Positions 31,329 through 41,980 of a stretch of 64,000 nt of DNA are shown in pieces (position 1 is the stretch's first letter; the number at the start of each line of letters is the position of its first letter). The stretch spans positions 6,882,001 to 6,946,000 of the forward strand of contig JAGPXD010000002.1 of the NCBI GenBank assembly GCA_020746995.1. The letters run 5' to 3'. This stretch comes from Plectosphaerella cucumerina. Taxonomy: Eukaryota; Ascomycota; Sordariomycetes; Glomerellales; Plectosphaerellaceae. The notes beneath the pieces are model-generated. The model was not told the DNA's origin and did not search any database. It saw only the letters and a program-made list of their open reading frames with translations. The position numbers were made by a program, and so were the translations under genes.

Positions 31329-32405
31329 TCAGAAATCATCCTGGGGAAACCTGGCGCCGCCCTGTCGTCTCGCCTCGTCCAGGATCTCCATAACACGCAC
31401 CGTCTCCGACAGCGGAATCAGAGAACTCTGCTTCTTCCCCGCGGCGATGTCCAGTGCCACGGCGTCAGCCTCGTAGTAGAAGCCCCTACCACCCGGCTTC
31501 TCAAAGCTATACGTCTTCTCCTCACCGTCCTTCTTCTTAACCGTGAAGGACGAGGGGATCGGCGCTGCCGGCCCGTTGACATAGATCGTGCCCTCCGTGC
31601 CCTCGATCCTGCAAAAGTTCTCGGCCGTGATGTAATTCGAGTGCGAGGTAATGATGCCCTGCCTCCCATTGGCAAACAACAGAATGATAGAAGTCGCAAC
31701 ATCGACCCCATCCGAGAGACTCTGAGCTGCCAGAACTTTGGGCTTCTCCCTCTCAGTGCCCTCCGTCGGCGGAGTGTCGAGACCCAAAAGGCCCCAGGTG
31801 ACGGCGTAGACGCCAATGTCAAGCAACGACCCGGCACCGAGCGCAGGGTCCTTCAGGCGATGGCCCGCCGGCCTCCCCGCGATGTCCTGCTCGAGACTGA
31901 AATCCGCAAAGACGCGCTGCACATCCCCGATGACATGATCCCGATGCACCACCTCCTGCAGCGCCAGCACGGCAGGGAAGAAGCGCGTCCACATGGCCTC
32001 CATCACGAACACGCCCCTCTCCCTCGCCGCTGCGGCGACCTCGCGCGCCTCGGACGCGAGGAGGGTGAAGGGCTTCTCGCACAGGACGTGCTTCCCCGCG
32101 GCGATGGCGTCGAGGCAGTTGCGCTTGTGGAAGGCGTGGGGGGTGCCGATGTAGATGATGTCGACGGCCGGGTCGGCGTAGAGTTCCTCGTAGGAGCCGT
32201 AGATGGAGGGACCTGGGGAGAGGGTGGGGGGGAGGTGCTCGGCGGCGAAGGCGCGGCCCTTTTCGAGGGAGGAGGTGCCGATTGCTTGGAGGATGTGGGT
32301 TGCTTTTGCGTCGGGGCGGGGGAGGAGGAGGTCGGTGACGAACCAGGAGGCGATCATGCCGGTGGAGAGGATGCCCCAGCGGAGGGTTGGCTTGGAGTCG
32401 GACAT
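31329..32405 (-). CDS. Gfo/Idh/MocA-family NAD(P)-dependent dehydrogenase
   Basis: Oxidoreductase similar to fungal NADP-dependent D-xylose dehydrogenases and dimeric dihydrodiol dehydrogenases. Single exon of about 358 residues from MSDSKPTLRWGILSTGMIAS; GILSTGMIA is the dinucleotide-binding glycine motif. Then come VDIIYIGTPHAFHKRNCLDA, AAGKHVLCEKPFTLLASEA (the EKP motif with the catalytic Lys), MEAMWTRFFP (conserved in the xylose/dihydrodiol group), and GAGSLLDIGVYAV, with Asp/His-region residues of the active site. The C-terminal beta-sheet domain ends GGARFPQDDF. An in-frame ATG 15 codons upstream (32450) gives only His/Asn-rich sequence and is judged UTR. The real substrate is unknown. 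It converges on the AdoMetDC gene, 242 bases apart. Confidence 0.88.
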   Translation of the reverse strand: MSDSKPTLRWGILSTGMIASWFVTDLLLPRPDAKATHILQAIGTSSLEKGRAFAAEHLPPTLSPGPSIYGSYEELYADPAVDIIYIGTPHAFHKRNCLDAIAAGKHVLCEKPFTLLASEAREVAAAARERGVFVMEAMWTRFFPAVLALQEVVHRDHVIGDVQRVFADFSLEQDIAGRPAGHRLKDPALGAGSLLDIGVYAVTWGLLGLDTPPTEGTEREKPKVLAAQSLSDGVDVATSIILLFANGRQGIITSHSNYITAENFCRIEGTEGTIYVNGPAAPIPSSFTVKKKDGEEKTYSFEKPGGRGFYYEADAVALDIAAGKKQSSLIPLSETVRVMEILDEARRQGGARFPQDDF

Positions 32406-33651
32406 GATGGACGTGGATATGGGGATGTTGTGGTTGTGATGACGGTTCACTGAGACGATGAGATTTGGGTCTGTGGTATATCAACTTGTAGGCCCATCCG
32501 CACAGTGCCTGGCGCGGGGCAGTGAGGGGTATTTCGTGGTGATCCCCTCCAGTTAAAGGGGCTTTACCCCTGAAAGTATCCGGACATCGTCCCGATGCTC
32601 CGGTAATTGTCCGCTATCACACCACCATACAACCGACGACAGTATTCATTTTCATCAACGTCGATAATCTCGGTGAGCGTCCAAGGTCCTCGGTGTATCA
32701 TCCAACTCAAGCCACATGGCACGGCCACCCCGCCACGCCGTCGTCAACCGCTGGAATGTCAATGTCTCAGTGCATACTCAGGCACTCACCCTCAGCCCCC
32801 TCGCCCAGGAAGCAAGCCCGCATTATCGACCCAGGCTGTGACGTCGCGTCTCATCACCAAGTCGACCTTCGTCGCACGATCCTCTCCATCTCGTCTCGCC
32901 TTGGTGTCGTGACCATGAACTAGGGAGTAAGGGAGACCACACCATCCCTTCACCACCACTACGAAACAAGAAACGCCAATCAAGGGACCCGACCGTCCCG
33001 TCAGGCACTTTAAAAGAATAGTTCTACCCCAGCGGATCCCCCTTCTGCAACAAGGTGATTCCTTCTCCTCGTCGCCCACAGGCATTCAATTGTCCCAGAG
33101 CATATGTCGAGGGCTGTCCGCGCCGCAGGGGGCGTTTTCGCCGCAAAGAGTGGCGACGGGAGGGTTCAACTTCTCTCTCGGGCATTCTGTCCCCCTATAT
33201 TGGAGAGGCTAGCAGCTCCGAGCCACGTTGTCGCCCGCCCCTGGACAACCGGCAGCTGGAATGCGACAACCCCCTCCCCCCTCTTTCAACCTCGACCCGC
33301 CGCCTGCCCCTTGCTTTTTTCCAAAGACGGCCCTCTGGACCATGGGAAAAGACCGACAGCCAGAAACCGGGGGACTTAGGCCCCCCGTCTCATCGAGGAA
33401 TGCCATCCTTCAATGACCAGCCCACGCTATCGATTTATCCACAGCCCCATCCCACCACCGGGCTTGTTCACCAGCCGACCTCCCCCCATGACATGATGCC
33501 ATATATCAAAGGGCAAGGCGCCACTCGCCCTGCTCCCTCACGACAGGAAAAAATCCCCCGTTCACCCAGGGCGTCACTCTTTTTCTCCCCCAGGGGCCTC
33601 CTCAATCCTCCCCCTTACTAACCCAGCAGCAGCAGCATCACCACTACAGCC
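32406..33651. other. Divergent intergenic region
   Basis: About 1.2 kb between divergent genes. It is C-rich, with no open frame showing domains. The part from 33300 is likely the leader of the plus-strand membrane protein. No TATA box or repeat stands out. Confidence 0.45.
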
Positions 33652-34720
33652 ATGACCCGCGCCAAGAGCGAGGCGGACGCCATGTCCGACAGCCTCGAGT
33701 CTCTCGAGACGAAATCCTCCATGTCCGGCAGCGCAAACTCCATGATCAACCAGCCACGGCCCTTTTCCGTCATCCTCATGTTCACCCTCTTCTGGCTGCT
33801 CATGGCCTCCATCGGGGGCCTGAGCACGTCGGCTGTTGACTTCCGCACGCCCACTCGCGCTCCCGGGAGCGTCACCCAGAGTTTCGTCATGTTCTCCGTG
33901 AGTCGATCCCCATGCCGCTGTCCCACGGCAGGCAGACTGACATTGTCCAGTCCCTCATCTCCCCCGTGTACATCTTCCTACACATCTTCGTCGCCTCGCG
34001 GAACCTCGAAGTCATCCGCCGCCAACCCCTCCAGTCTCCTTTCGTCTCCTGGACCGTCATCGTCGCCCGCATCGGCTTTCTCCTATGGGTCGTCACCATC
34101 ATCCTCACCTCCGTCACCGTCGCACGCCCCGCCTCCAACAACCTCATCACGCGCTCCAACGTCGCCATCGCCGTCTTTGGCGTGTAAGTGTCCCACCCCA
34201 CTCCTAATCAAGGAGAAGCCCGCTCACGCACCTTAGAATCTGCCTCTCCGTCCTCATCCTCTCCATCGAGGTCGCCACAGACCCCTTCGAGCTCCCATTC
34301 ATGCCCCGGCGGCAGACAGTCTCTTGCCTCGTCAGCTCCTTCGAGGGCGATCTGAAGAGGGACCTCCGCCGGTACCGCACCATGACCATGGACTCGACAT
34401 CCTCCAGGGGCTCCAGCCGCTCCAACTCGAGGAAACGCTACTCGCCCCCCGCCCCATCTTGCAAGCGGTGTACCGTCATCCTCGAGGAGGAGGAAGGGCC
34501 CGGAACCCCCCGCGCCCCCGAGACGTGCCACGTGCCGCCCGGCACGGCCTGGGCGTCTGACTGGGAGGCCCTGGCCGAGGATGCCGGAGTGCAGAGGAAC
34601 GGGTCCGTCAGTGACACGGGGACCTCTGCTTCCGGCGGCGCCGGCCCTGCAGATGCCAAGGGGCCCGGTGGTCCGCGCCAGCCTCCTCCGGCTATTGTCG
34701 TGACCAACACCCCAGGATGA
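33652..34720 (+). CDS. Unrecognised four-helix membrane protein
   Basis: Exons 33652-33897, 33951-34183 and 34237-34720 join in phase to 320 residues. Four hydrophobic segments are visible: FSVILMFTLFWLLMASIGGL (about 39-58), LISPVYIFLHIFVA (about 83-97), ARIGFLLWVVTIILTSVTVA (about 118-137) and VAIAVFGVICLSVLILSIEV (about 150-170). The N-terminus is short and Ser-rich; the cytosol-like tail of about 150 residues is Ser/Arg/Pro-rich (STSSRGSSRSNSRK) and disordered. The helix spacing recalls small four-TM fungal proteins such as MARVEL-like ones, but I see no diagnostic motif and make no functional call. The splice sites are standard and the junction between helices is kept, which supports the model. 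Confidence 0.75.
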
Positions 34721-35184
34721 CCATGTGAGAAGGATGATGTTGAGGAGCCGGTTGGGGAGTGTTGGTTATGATGTCATGATACAGATCTGTCGATACCCTT
34801 TTCTTTTGTTACAACCATTTAGACATGTATTGGTAATGCTGAGTTAGAAGTCGAGTCATCCTCTAAGCCTGCCTGGTTGATGTGATGTGTTCGGGCGATG
34901 TGTCTGGGTGATGGGCGTCAACCCATCCCAATCGGATAAACGAGGCTCACCATGGACGGTGACCACAACTTATGGGAGGACAGGAGATGATTGTAAGACG
35001 GGCATAGATGTGATGGCTGACACTTACGTACTTGCTTGCTTTGTCGCAGATCCTCCGTTTACCTGTTCAGGACAAGGACATCGACATGGGCAGCATCACC
35101 TTTCTGAGCACTCTCCTCGGGTTGGTGTAAATTACCCCGATGAGGTGGTATCTCGAATGGTCAATGCCATCAGAAAAACTACTA
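34721..35184. other. Intergenic, degraded sequence upstream of the esterase remnant
   Basis: This is where the N-terminal half of the carboxylesterase should lie, but no recognisable esterase sequence (oxyanion-hole HGG region) is present in any frame. It holds the 3' flank of the membrane protein gene. Confidence 0.4.
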
Positions 35185-36213
35185 CTGCGTACCTTTCCCT
35201 CTGGGGCGAGTCAGCCGGCGCGCTATGTCGATAGATTTCCACCAGAAAGCGTTCGCCGATGAGGAGAACGTCCCCTTTCGCGCAGCCATCCTCTCGTCAG
35301 GCCAGTCGAGCATCAGCCTCCTTGCCCTCTTGTGTCCAGCCGTCCAGGCCTGGAAAGCGCTGGCCAAGGCCGTGGGCTGCTCGAACAGAGAGACCCAGCT
35401 GCAGTGCCTGCGGGAGGCGCCATGGCAGAACCTGATGAAAGCCATGCGGCAATCCACGCTGAGTTTTGGACCACAGATGGACAACGTGACCGTCTAAAGC
35501 GGCCCAGAGCGGCTCTGGCGGGACGGGAGGGTGATCAAGGTGCCGCTGCTCGTCGGCACGACTGTGGAAGAGGGCCGTGGGCTGATGATTCAGGAGGTCG
35601 ACATGACGGAGTTTCTGGAGGCGTACTTCAAATCAGGGCTCGTGCCTGCCGACGTGCGAGACACCATTGTGTCGGTGTATGAGGCGGACCCTCGGCTCGA
35701 GACCGACTTTGACATCGCGGCGGCCATCTTCACAGATTATCTCTGGCAATGCGTACGCTCTTCTTGGCTGCCACTCGAGAGATGATGCTGACTGTCGAGC
35801 AGCCCCGAGGCCTCCCCGCCGAGCTCGCAACACCCACAGGCAGCCCGGTATGGCAATACCAGCTCAACGCCTCTATCACGGACTTACTCCCAGCCGAATA
35901 CGCCTGGCTAGGGAGATTCCACGGCAGCGAGGCCTGGCTTCTCTTCTCGGAGCCAGAGATTATTATGGCCCAAGGTAGTCCACGGCTCCTCACTCTCTAC
36001 GAGACCATGCGCGGGGCCATTGGGCAGTTCGCCCGGGCGCCGGGAGATGGACCCGGGTGGCCGGCGGTCGGGGCGCCGGAGGATGTGGCCATGTGGGGAG
36101 GGGTGGTCGATGAGCGGAGGGAAGGGTCCACGCCTGTGAACAGAACGCTGGTTGACGCGCGTTGTGGCTTGTACACGCAGCTGTACCGGGCGATCGAGAG
36201 TGTTGTGGGCTGA
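35185..36213 (+). pseudogene. Decayed type-B carboxylesterase (alpha/beta-hydrolase)
   Basis: The C-terminal half of a carboxylesterase/lipase-family enzyme is readable but broken. The nucleophile elbow WGESAGAL lies at about 35202-35225 in one frame; the following region (VPFRAAILSSGQSS, LREAPWQNLM, FGPQMDNVTV) continues in a shifted frame, and an in-frame TAA at 35495-35497 interrupts before SGPERLWRDGRVIKVPLLVG. Then come TTVEEGRGLM (acidic triad region), a probable intron near 35749-35803, and FHGSEAWLLFSE with the catalytic His. The end is LYRAIESVVG. About 200 N-terminal residues are missing. Frame breaks plus truncation argue for a pseudogene rather than sequencing error, though an error could explain one of them. 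Confidence 0.75.
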
Positions 36214-37020
36214 GGACGGGAGGGCCGGCACGGCGACTTGGCGGGTGTTTTGTACATGGATCACTGTCGATGATGAGAAATGCGGTTGAGCCGCCGCGTC
36301 GGTTGCCCTGTTTGGGCGAGTCTTGTCTGTCGCATGATTGTGCGTGGTGGTGGTGAGAGGAAGATGGAGGAAAGGAAGTGGGGATCTCAGAACTTGAAAG
36401 GAGCGATGTTTCCGCACGGGATGGAACGTGACCTCCCTGAAGTGGACGGACCACGCAGCGCCCAGTGCCCCCAGATCAGCCCTGTCACCCCTGTAATCCC
36501 CTGCTGTAAAAATCCCCGATCGGCGGTTGAGCCTCCCCGCCAAGCTGGACTTGCTACACCACCATGAGCGAGCAGGCGTTTGAGAATCCCGACCTGCCGG
36601 CCTTGGCCTTATCGCGAATCGTGACTCCGTGTTTCCTCGGCCTGCCTCTGGCGGCCGCCGAGGCTTTTTTCCAGGAAGACCAAGAGATGCTCTCCCCCCT
36701 CCCCTGTCCCTGTCGCGGCTGTGCCATCGTGACTTCCTCCGAGGCCTCTCGCCACCATGTGCTCGGCGGGGATGGCCTGGCTTCCTTTTCATCATCTCCG
36801 TGCCTTCTTCTGCTCTTCTCTGCGTGCGTGCGGTCTATTTCTCCACTGTCGCTATATTGCGCTCTGTCGTTGACCGTCGTTATTCGCCTCGGATCTGATT
36901 GCTTCCCTTGAGGCTTCTGCGTCACGTCTGTTTGCCCGATATCCCGACACCACAAACCGTTGACCAACTTCGAACATCCGTCGAATACATGCCGAAATAC
37001 ACCACAGTCCAGGAGACACG
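36214..37020. other. Intergenic region upstream of the acyltransferase
   Basis: About 800 bases. A plus-strand open frame at 36564-36911 has no domain and is rich in Ser/Cys/Leu; I judge it non-coding. The segment should hold the promoter of the acyltransferase gene. Confidence 0.4.
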
Positions 37021-38562
37021 ATGATGTCTCTCGCGATGCGTTCGCTCAGGGGCGCCGCCAACCGACTCTCGACTCGGAGCTATTCATACGCACCCCTCTC
37101 GACCGGTTCGAATCCCGAGTCGCCGTCACCCATCGACCCAGCAGCAAGAACAAACTTTCCAACCCGCATCTATGCTCTTCTCTTCTTCCTCTTGCCTTAC
37201 TTTGTCCAAAACCGCATACGTCCGGGCACTGCCAAACCACAACGCCTGCGGCCGACATCCTGGCTCGATGGGCTCCGGGGCGTGGCATCCCTCATCGTTT
37301 TCATCTGCCACTACACGGAGGGCACCCAGAAATCATACACCCTGACCTACGGGGTCCGATACGACGGCGACGAAGTTCAGTCTTCTCCGCTCCAGCTTCC
37401 CTTTGTCAGAGTTCTCTTCGCCGGCCGGCCGATGGTACACATCTTTTTCGTCATATCCGGCTTCGTCTTGTCGTATAAGCCGCTCCGGCAGCTACGTTCC
37501 CGCGACTACGATGGGGTTCAGCGGACGCTATCCAGCAGTGTCTTCCGCCGCGGCTTCCGCCTCTTCCTGCCGACGACCGTCTCGACCTTCTTCGGCATGC
37601 TCACAATTCATTACGGGATCCAACGCGGAAAAGACCCCCTTCCCTCGCTGTGGGAGCAGTTCGTCGACTGGTGCGGCTCGGTGCACCACATGATCACCCT
37701 AAGCTGGGACTGGGATGCCTTGAAGGCGCCCAAGTACGACGTACACTTGTGGACGATTCCCGTCGAGATGTCCTTTTCCATGTTCCTCTTTATTGTCATC
37801 ATGGGCCTGAGCCGTGTGAAGACGATGTTTCGCATGGTGATTCTTGTAGGCATCATGGCGTACTGCATCACCGCAGGTCATTGGGCAGGATTGGAGTTCC
37901 TGGCAGGTATGGGCTTAGCCGAAATGCAGCTCATACAGGATGCACGGGAGGACGCCGATCCCGAGGGAATCCAGGACAAGGAGGCCGAAGACATTGAAGG
38001 AAACTCATACTTGCCTTCGTCATCCCGCCGGGCCAGATACATCGGAAGACGTCTGCTTCAGGCAGTCCTATTCATCAACCTCCTGTTTGGACTTCACGTC
38101 GCCGGATGGCCAAACGAAAAGGCGGAGATATCACCGGGCTTCGTCACTCTCTACCGCAACACCATGGAGCCATACCTCAGCCGGGGCGCCTTCTGGCCAT
38201 CATTCCCCTGGTTCTCCGTCGGCGCCGTGCAGATCGTGGCGGCCTTGCACCAGATCACTCCGCTGCAGCGCGTATTCACAACGGGCCCGGTGCAGTATCT
38301 GGCCAATATCAGCTACGCCATCTACCTCTGCCACGGACCGGTCATGAAGTCGATTCACCACCGCTGGATGCCGCACATCTGGGTGCTCGTCGGCGGACCT
38401 TCAGAGGCGGGCATGTGGGGGCGCATGCTTGTCTGGCTGCTTGGACTGGTGGCCATGGCGATTCCAGTCATCTGGGTGAGCGACCTGTTCTGGCGGACAG
38501 TCGACTTGAGGAGTGTGGAGCTTGCGAGACGGATAGAGAGATTTTGTGTCTTGGATGACTGA
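37021..38562 (+). CDS. Acyltransferase-3 family membrane O-acyltransferase
   Basis: Multi-pass membrane enzyme of the PF01757 family that moves acyl groups (often acetyl) to hydroxyls of sugars or small molecules. Single exon, 513 residues. After a Ser-rich N-terminus and one hydrophobic segment, the family start is clear: TSWLDGLRGVASLIVFICHY (RG.A...V...H with the catalytic His), then FAGRPMVHIFFVISGFVLSY and VFRRGFRLFLPT. HLWTIPVEMSFSMFLF is the conserved W.I..E motif. Further helices follow, with a loop of about 45 residues rich in Asp/Glu between helices near the middle, and the end shows ISYAIYLCHGPVM. The acceptor is unknown. No secondary-metabolite genes flank it. Confidence 0.88.
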   Translation: MMSLAMRSLRGAANRLSTRSYSYAPLSTGSNPESPSPIDPAARTNFPTRIYALLFFLLPYFVQNRIRPGTAKPQRLRPTSWLDGLRGVASLIVFICHYTEGTQKSYTLTYGVRYDGDEVQSSPLQLPFVRVLFAGRPMVHIFFVISGFVLSYKPLRQLRSRDYDGVQRTLSSSVFRRGFRLFLPTTVSTFFGMLTIHYGIQRGKDPLPSLWEQFVDWCGSVHHMITLSWDWDALKAPKYDVHLWTIPVEMSFSMFLFIVIMGLSRVKTMFRMVILVGIMAYCITAGHWAGLEFLAGMGLAEMQLIQDAREDADPEGIQDKEAEDIEGNSYLPSSSRRARYIGRRLLQAVLFINLLFGLHVAGWPNEKAEISPGFVTLYRNTMEPYLSRGAFWPSFPWFSVGAVQIVAALHQITPLQRVFTTGPVQYLANISYAIYLCHGPVMKSIHHRWMPHIWVLVGGPSEAGMWGRMLVWLLGLVAMAIPVIWVSDLFWRTVDLRSVELARRIERFCVLDD

Positions 38563-39524
38563 TGAGGGCATCGTTTGTTGGGAATGCCCTTGGGTTTGAC
38601 GGCACGTCGTGGTGGTCACAGGAACAGCTGTGGCAGTGGTTGGATTTGAACACAGTCCCGCGCTTTGGCATGGCAGGACTGGAGCGTAATGAAGGAAATG
38701 ACAGATAGTATACGATACCCAATTAGAAGGAGAGGTACAACTTGAGAACCATGCTTTACAAGTTGGCCAGCCTCGCTGTCTGACTTCATCGAGAAGCAGG
38801 CGCCGTGATGTCATGTTCGACCACCTGGCAGTTGAGGTACCTATGGGCAAGTAGATGTTTGAGCAACTTGAACCGAGGAAGGCTCGAGGCTTGATGCCTA
38901 GTGCAAACGACAAACAGGATGAGCATGTTTCTAATCAACGAGGGGGGCTGACGTTCAAAGCCCAGGTCATTGTCTGGGTGAATCACGTTTCGTAGATGAT
39001 CCACGTGTTCAAAGGATCTAGTTCCACGAGGTACCTTATCTTTGTAGCCGAGGTGTCCCTTCCCGATATCCATGGATGACGATGCAATCTGCCGGAGTGG
39101 AGTTGGAGTCGCGTTTGCCCATGACGAGGCTGCTTGAAAACAAACACCAGAGAAGGAGCGTGCATCGCTCCTTCCCTCCGTGGTGAATCCTGTGTCAGCC
39201 GCTTGGTGACTCGATATCACGCCATCTCATAACCTTCTTGGCCCTCACTTGCCGCGACTTCCCAAAGCCTCGCGTTCCTGCTATGGTGGATGGGATGGAA
39301 ACTTGGAACTTGGCAAACAATAAGATAAGGGGATTGTGAATCATGAGCGCTGGCCCATTGTGTGACTCTCTGCCATTCTCGCCCCCGTCGATAAACTGCC
39401 GGATCTGTGGTGGCCTGCAAACTCTCAACCATCTCCATTCATCAACAACCTGGCCATCTCACGGCAACAAGAACACACCACACACACATCTCACCCATCC
39501 ACCAACACATCACACCGGTCCATC
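38563..39524. other. Intergenic region
   Basis: About 960 bases between two plus-strand genes. From about 39420 the sequence turns CA-rich (CACACACA, ACCACC), the probable leader of the next gene. No RNA gene was recognised; a GGTTGGATTTGAAC string at 38637 lacks tRNA arms. Confidence 0.45.
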
Positions 39525-39943
39525 ATGTCGTCGTCTTCCGGTAACAAGGAGCCCCAGAACTCCGACAACGCTGCGGACAAGAAGCGCGAGCAGCCCACCA
39601 CCTTCGGTGCCTTCAAGCAGGCCGTCGTCGACACCGGCAACGCCATCCTCTGCAAGACCGTCCTCTCCCCTGACTCGGAGAGGTGCAAGAAGCGGGCTCA
39701 GACCCTGTCCGGCGCAGATGCAACTACCGGTACGTCGACGGAGCATCCCATCCCGCATGGTAGACCTTGAAGCTGACGACGCCCTCTCTTAAAGCCAAGA
39801 CAAATCCCAACGGCGACTGCCGCTGTGGAGAGCCCCCCCAGCAGCCCAAGAAGAAGAAGAGCACCAACTCGCTGAACCCCACGAGTACGTCCCCCGACAA
39901 GACTCTCGAGTTCATCAAGTTCTTCAACGACGACGGCCGCTAA
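39525..39943 (+). CDS. Unrecognised small hydrophilic protein
   Basis: Exons 39525-39729 and 39795-39943 join in phase to 117 residues, starting MSSSSGNKEPQNSDNAADKK. There is no signal peptide or membrane segment. Features are FGAFKQAVVDTGNAILCKTV, a Ser/Lys linker, DCRCGEPPQQPKKKKST and the end TLEFIKFFNDDGR. Codon use (C-ending), a standard intron with GTACGT donor, and a Ser/Thr/Pro-poor C-rich leader with CACACA support a real gene. I recognise no domain. The paired CRC near the middle could bind metal or be redox active, but that is speculation. Confidence 0.65.
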
Positions 39944-41980
39944 GTGCACGCGGGTTGGCTACACCCGCCCCCGGCACACGATGGATATGACTAATGAGAA
40001 AAGGGGGGAAATACGAGCCGGGAGCTTCCTGGCCACACACGAGCGTGTGCACTGATGGGCAGGGCCCGAAGGCATACGCCACCACATGTATCTGATAGAT
40101 TTGGGCGTTACACCGGATATTGGCCGCGAGCCACGAAAAGGACCTGCCTGCGGAGCCGGGCAGGAAATCGACTCTCCCCTCGTGTCATTTGGTGTTATCT
40201 GATAACCTGGTCTGCAAGTGATGTACTGGGCACCACCCGTGTGTCTGGGCCTGACGTGCTCACTCAGGGACCGACTGGGGTGTCCCGTGACAGAGGGTGC
40301 CGAGGAGATCTGGGCCCTCGGCCAAGAAATGGCCAAGCTGGAGCTCGGCATGACATTCAGGGGTTATATGACCTTCTTCAAATGGTGGCAGCAGTTCGCG
40401 CGACGTTCTTAACGATGCTTACCTTGTGATGTCGTCTTTGTTTCAAGTCTTCCTCCTCACTTTCAAAGAACTCTGTACTCCCCCCTCCGCCGACCAAATT
40501 CTACAACAGCCATGCCGTTACATTTCTCCGAGAAAGGCCCTCGGCCCAAGTGGGCGATCTGATTAACCGGGTCTCCAAATCGGGTCGGGTACCTCGGCAT
40601 TCCGGAGCGTCTGTGTCTGTGAGGTGACATTGTCGGGGAACCTCCCGAGCAGCCCTACCATGCCTTTTCTCTTCCTGCCCTGCCCTGCTCTTCCCTTCCC
40701 GCCGGTCATATGTTTCAAGTAGAAAGATCACCAGGCAGCACGCCCCACGGCATAATCCGACTATCCGCCCGCGAGCGGAAGCAGGGAACCGTCGTCCAGA
40801 CGTGGGAGTCTTCCACATCTCACGAGAGAGCCCCGCTGATTCGTGGGAACAAGTCCGGGCTACGATTTCCTTCAAGGACTCATATGGAGAAGGGCTCCGT
40901 CTCCGTCTCCGTCCTTGGCCTGTTGGAGGGAGCGTGACATGCCGCTGGTGCCGCCGTGGCGGAAATCCCCGCCCTCACCAAGCCTTTCGTCGCCAGAAAT
41001 CCGGGGGAGAATAGATCTGCCGTCTCGGCGCTGTACGTTGAACTCCAGTTGGAGAAAGAAACGACCCAAGCCGAGGGCGTCAAAAGAAGCTTCGCGACGA
41101 CCTGAGGTATGCATAACTTGGGTTCGCGTGGCACGCTTGGCCGGTGGTGGCCTGGCGCTGGCGGTGCCGCGCGTACCGTGGGCACCGACTGCATCTCCAT
41201 CGTCAGACCGGACGGACTGAAGTCTGTTCTCGTGAAGGGGTGACAGGGGGCGGTGGGACGGGAAACGGAAAGTCGTGCGACGAACCCAGCCGTTCGGCAC
41301 TCGGCCCAGGAATCGATCTTGGCGGCTCTGCTCTTGGCTTGCCGACGTCCGGGGACGACAGCCTCAGAGGGTGTTTGTGAGCAAAACTTCACTGTTGTCG
41401 CTGAGGCTCAAAATGGGTTAGGGTTGGGACGCGTCGCCCTGTCAGGGGTTGGCAGGCTTCCGGACCGGGGGGACCCTGGCCGGCGATGCCGTCTGGACCG
41501 GGCGCCGGCACCTCCGGCCGAGTTGAAGCTTCGGTTCATGGTTCCGTTTACCACGCTCTCATCAACACTCTACCTCATGCTAGGCATCCGCCGCCTCCAC
41601 CGGCCACCCTGAGCTTGGAATCGCAATTTCGAAGGAAACCCGTCTGGCTTGCTGGCCTCGGAGTATGTTGAGCGAAAATGGAGAAAGGGGATATGAAGAA
41701 GATATGCCGGGATGGGGGAAAGGGGAAGGGAAGCCGTACAAAAACGAGCTGGTTGCCCCGGCCAAGGTTGCTTCCCTCTCTCTCTCTCTTGCAGTATCAC
41801 TCCATTCACTCTCCTTCAGTCCCTTTCCAAAAGAGTCTCCGGCTCGTTCCCTTCGTTCCTCTGATACGCATAGACGTTCAGACCGCAATCCACTCGCTCT
41901 CTTCACACTCGCTTTGACAGCACATACACATACCTCGGTAACACTTACGCTCCCTCTTATAACCCCACACATCCCGCAAG
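39944..41980. other. Gene-poor intergenic region upstream of polygalacturonase
   Basis: Two kilobases with no supportable gene. It is GC-rich. Single GGGTTAGGGTTGGG at about 41413 is telomere-like but not repeated. A CT-microsatellite lies at about 41776-41791 and the last 200 bases are pyrimidine-rich, typical of a fungal promoter. The long gap suits a regulated gene such as polygalacturonase. Confidence 0.5.

Noticed and set aside
36564..36911. 115-codon plus-strand frame
   Set aside because: No domain, no splice partners, low-complexity Ser/Leu/Cys composition, lies in the acyltransferase promoter.
38600..38660. Possible tRNA T-loop (GGTTCAAATCC type on the minus strand)
   Set aside because: The flanking bases form no T-stem, anticodon arm or acceptor stem, so it is not a tRNA.
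41413..41426. Telomere-like GGGTTAGGGTTGGG
   Set aside because: Only about one and a half units, not a tandem array, and embedded in ordinary GC-rich sequence.
41776..41791. CT microsatellite
   Set aside because: Ordinary pyrimidine tract of a fungal promoter, too short to be of note.
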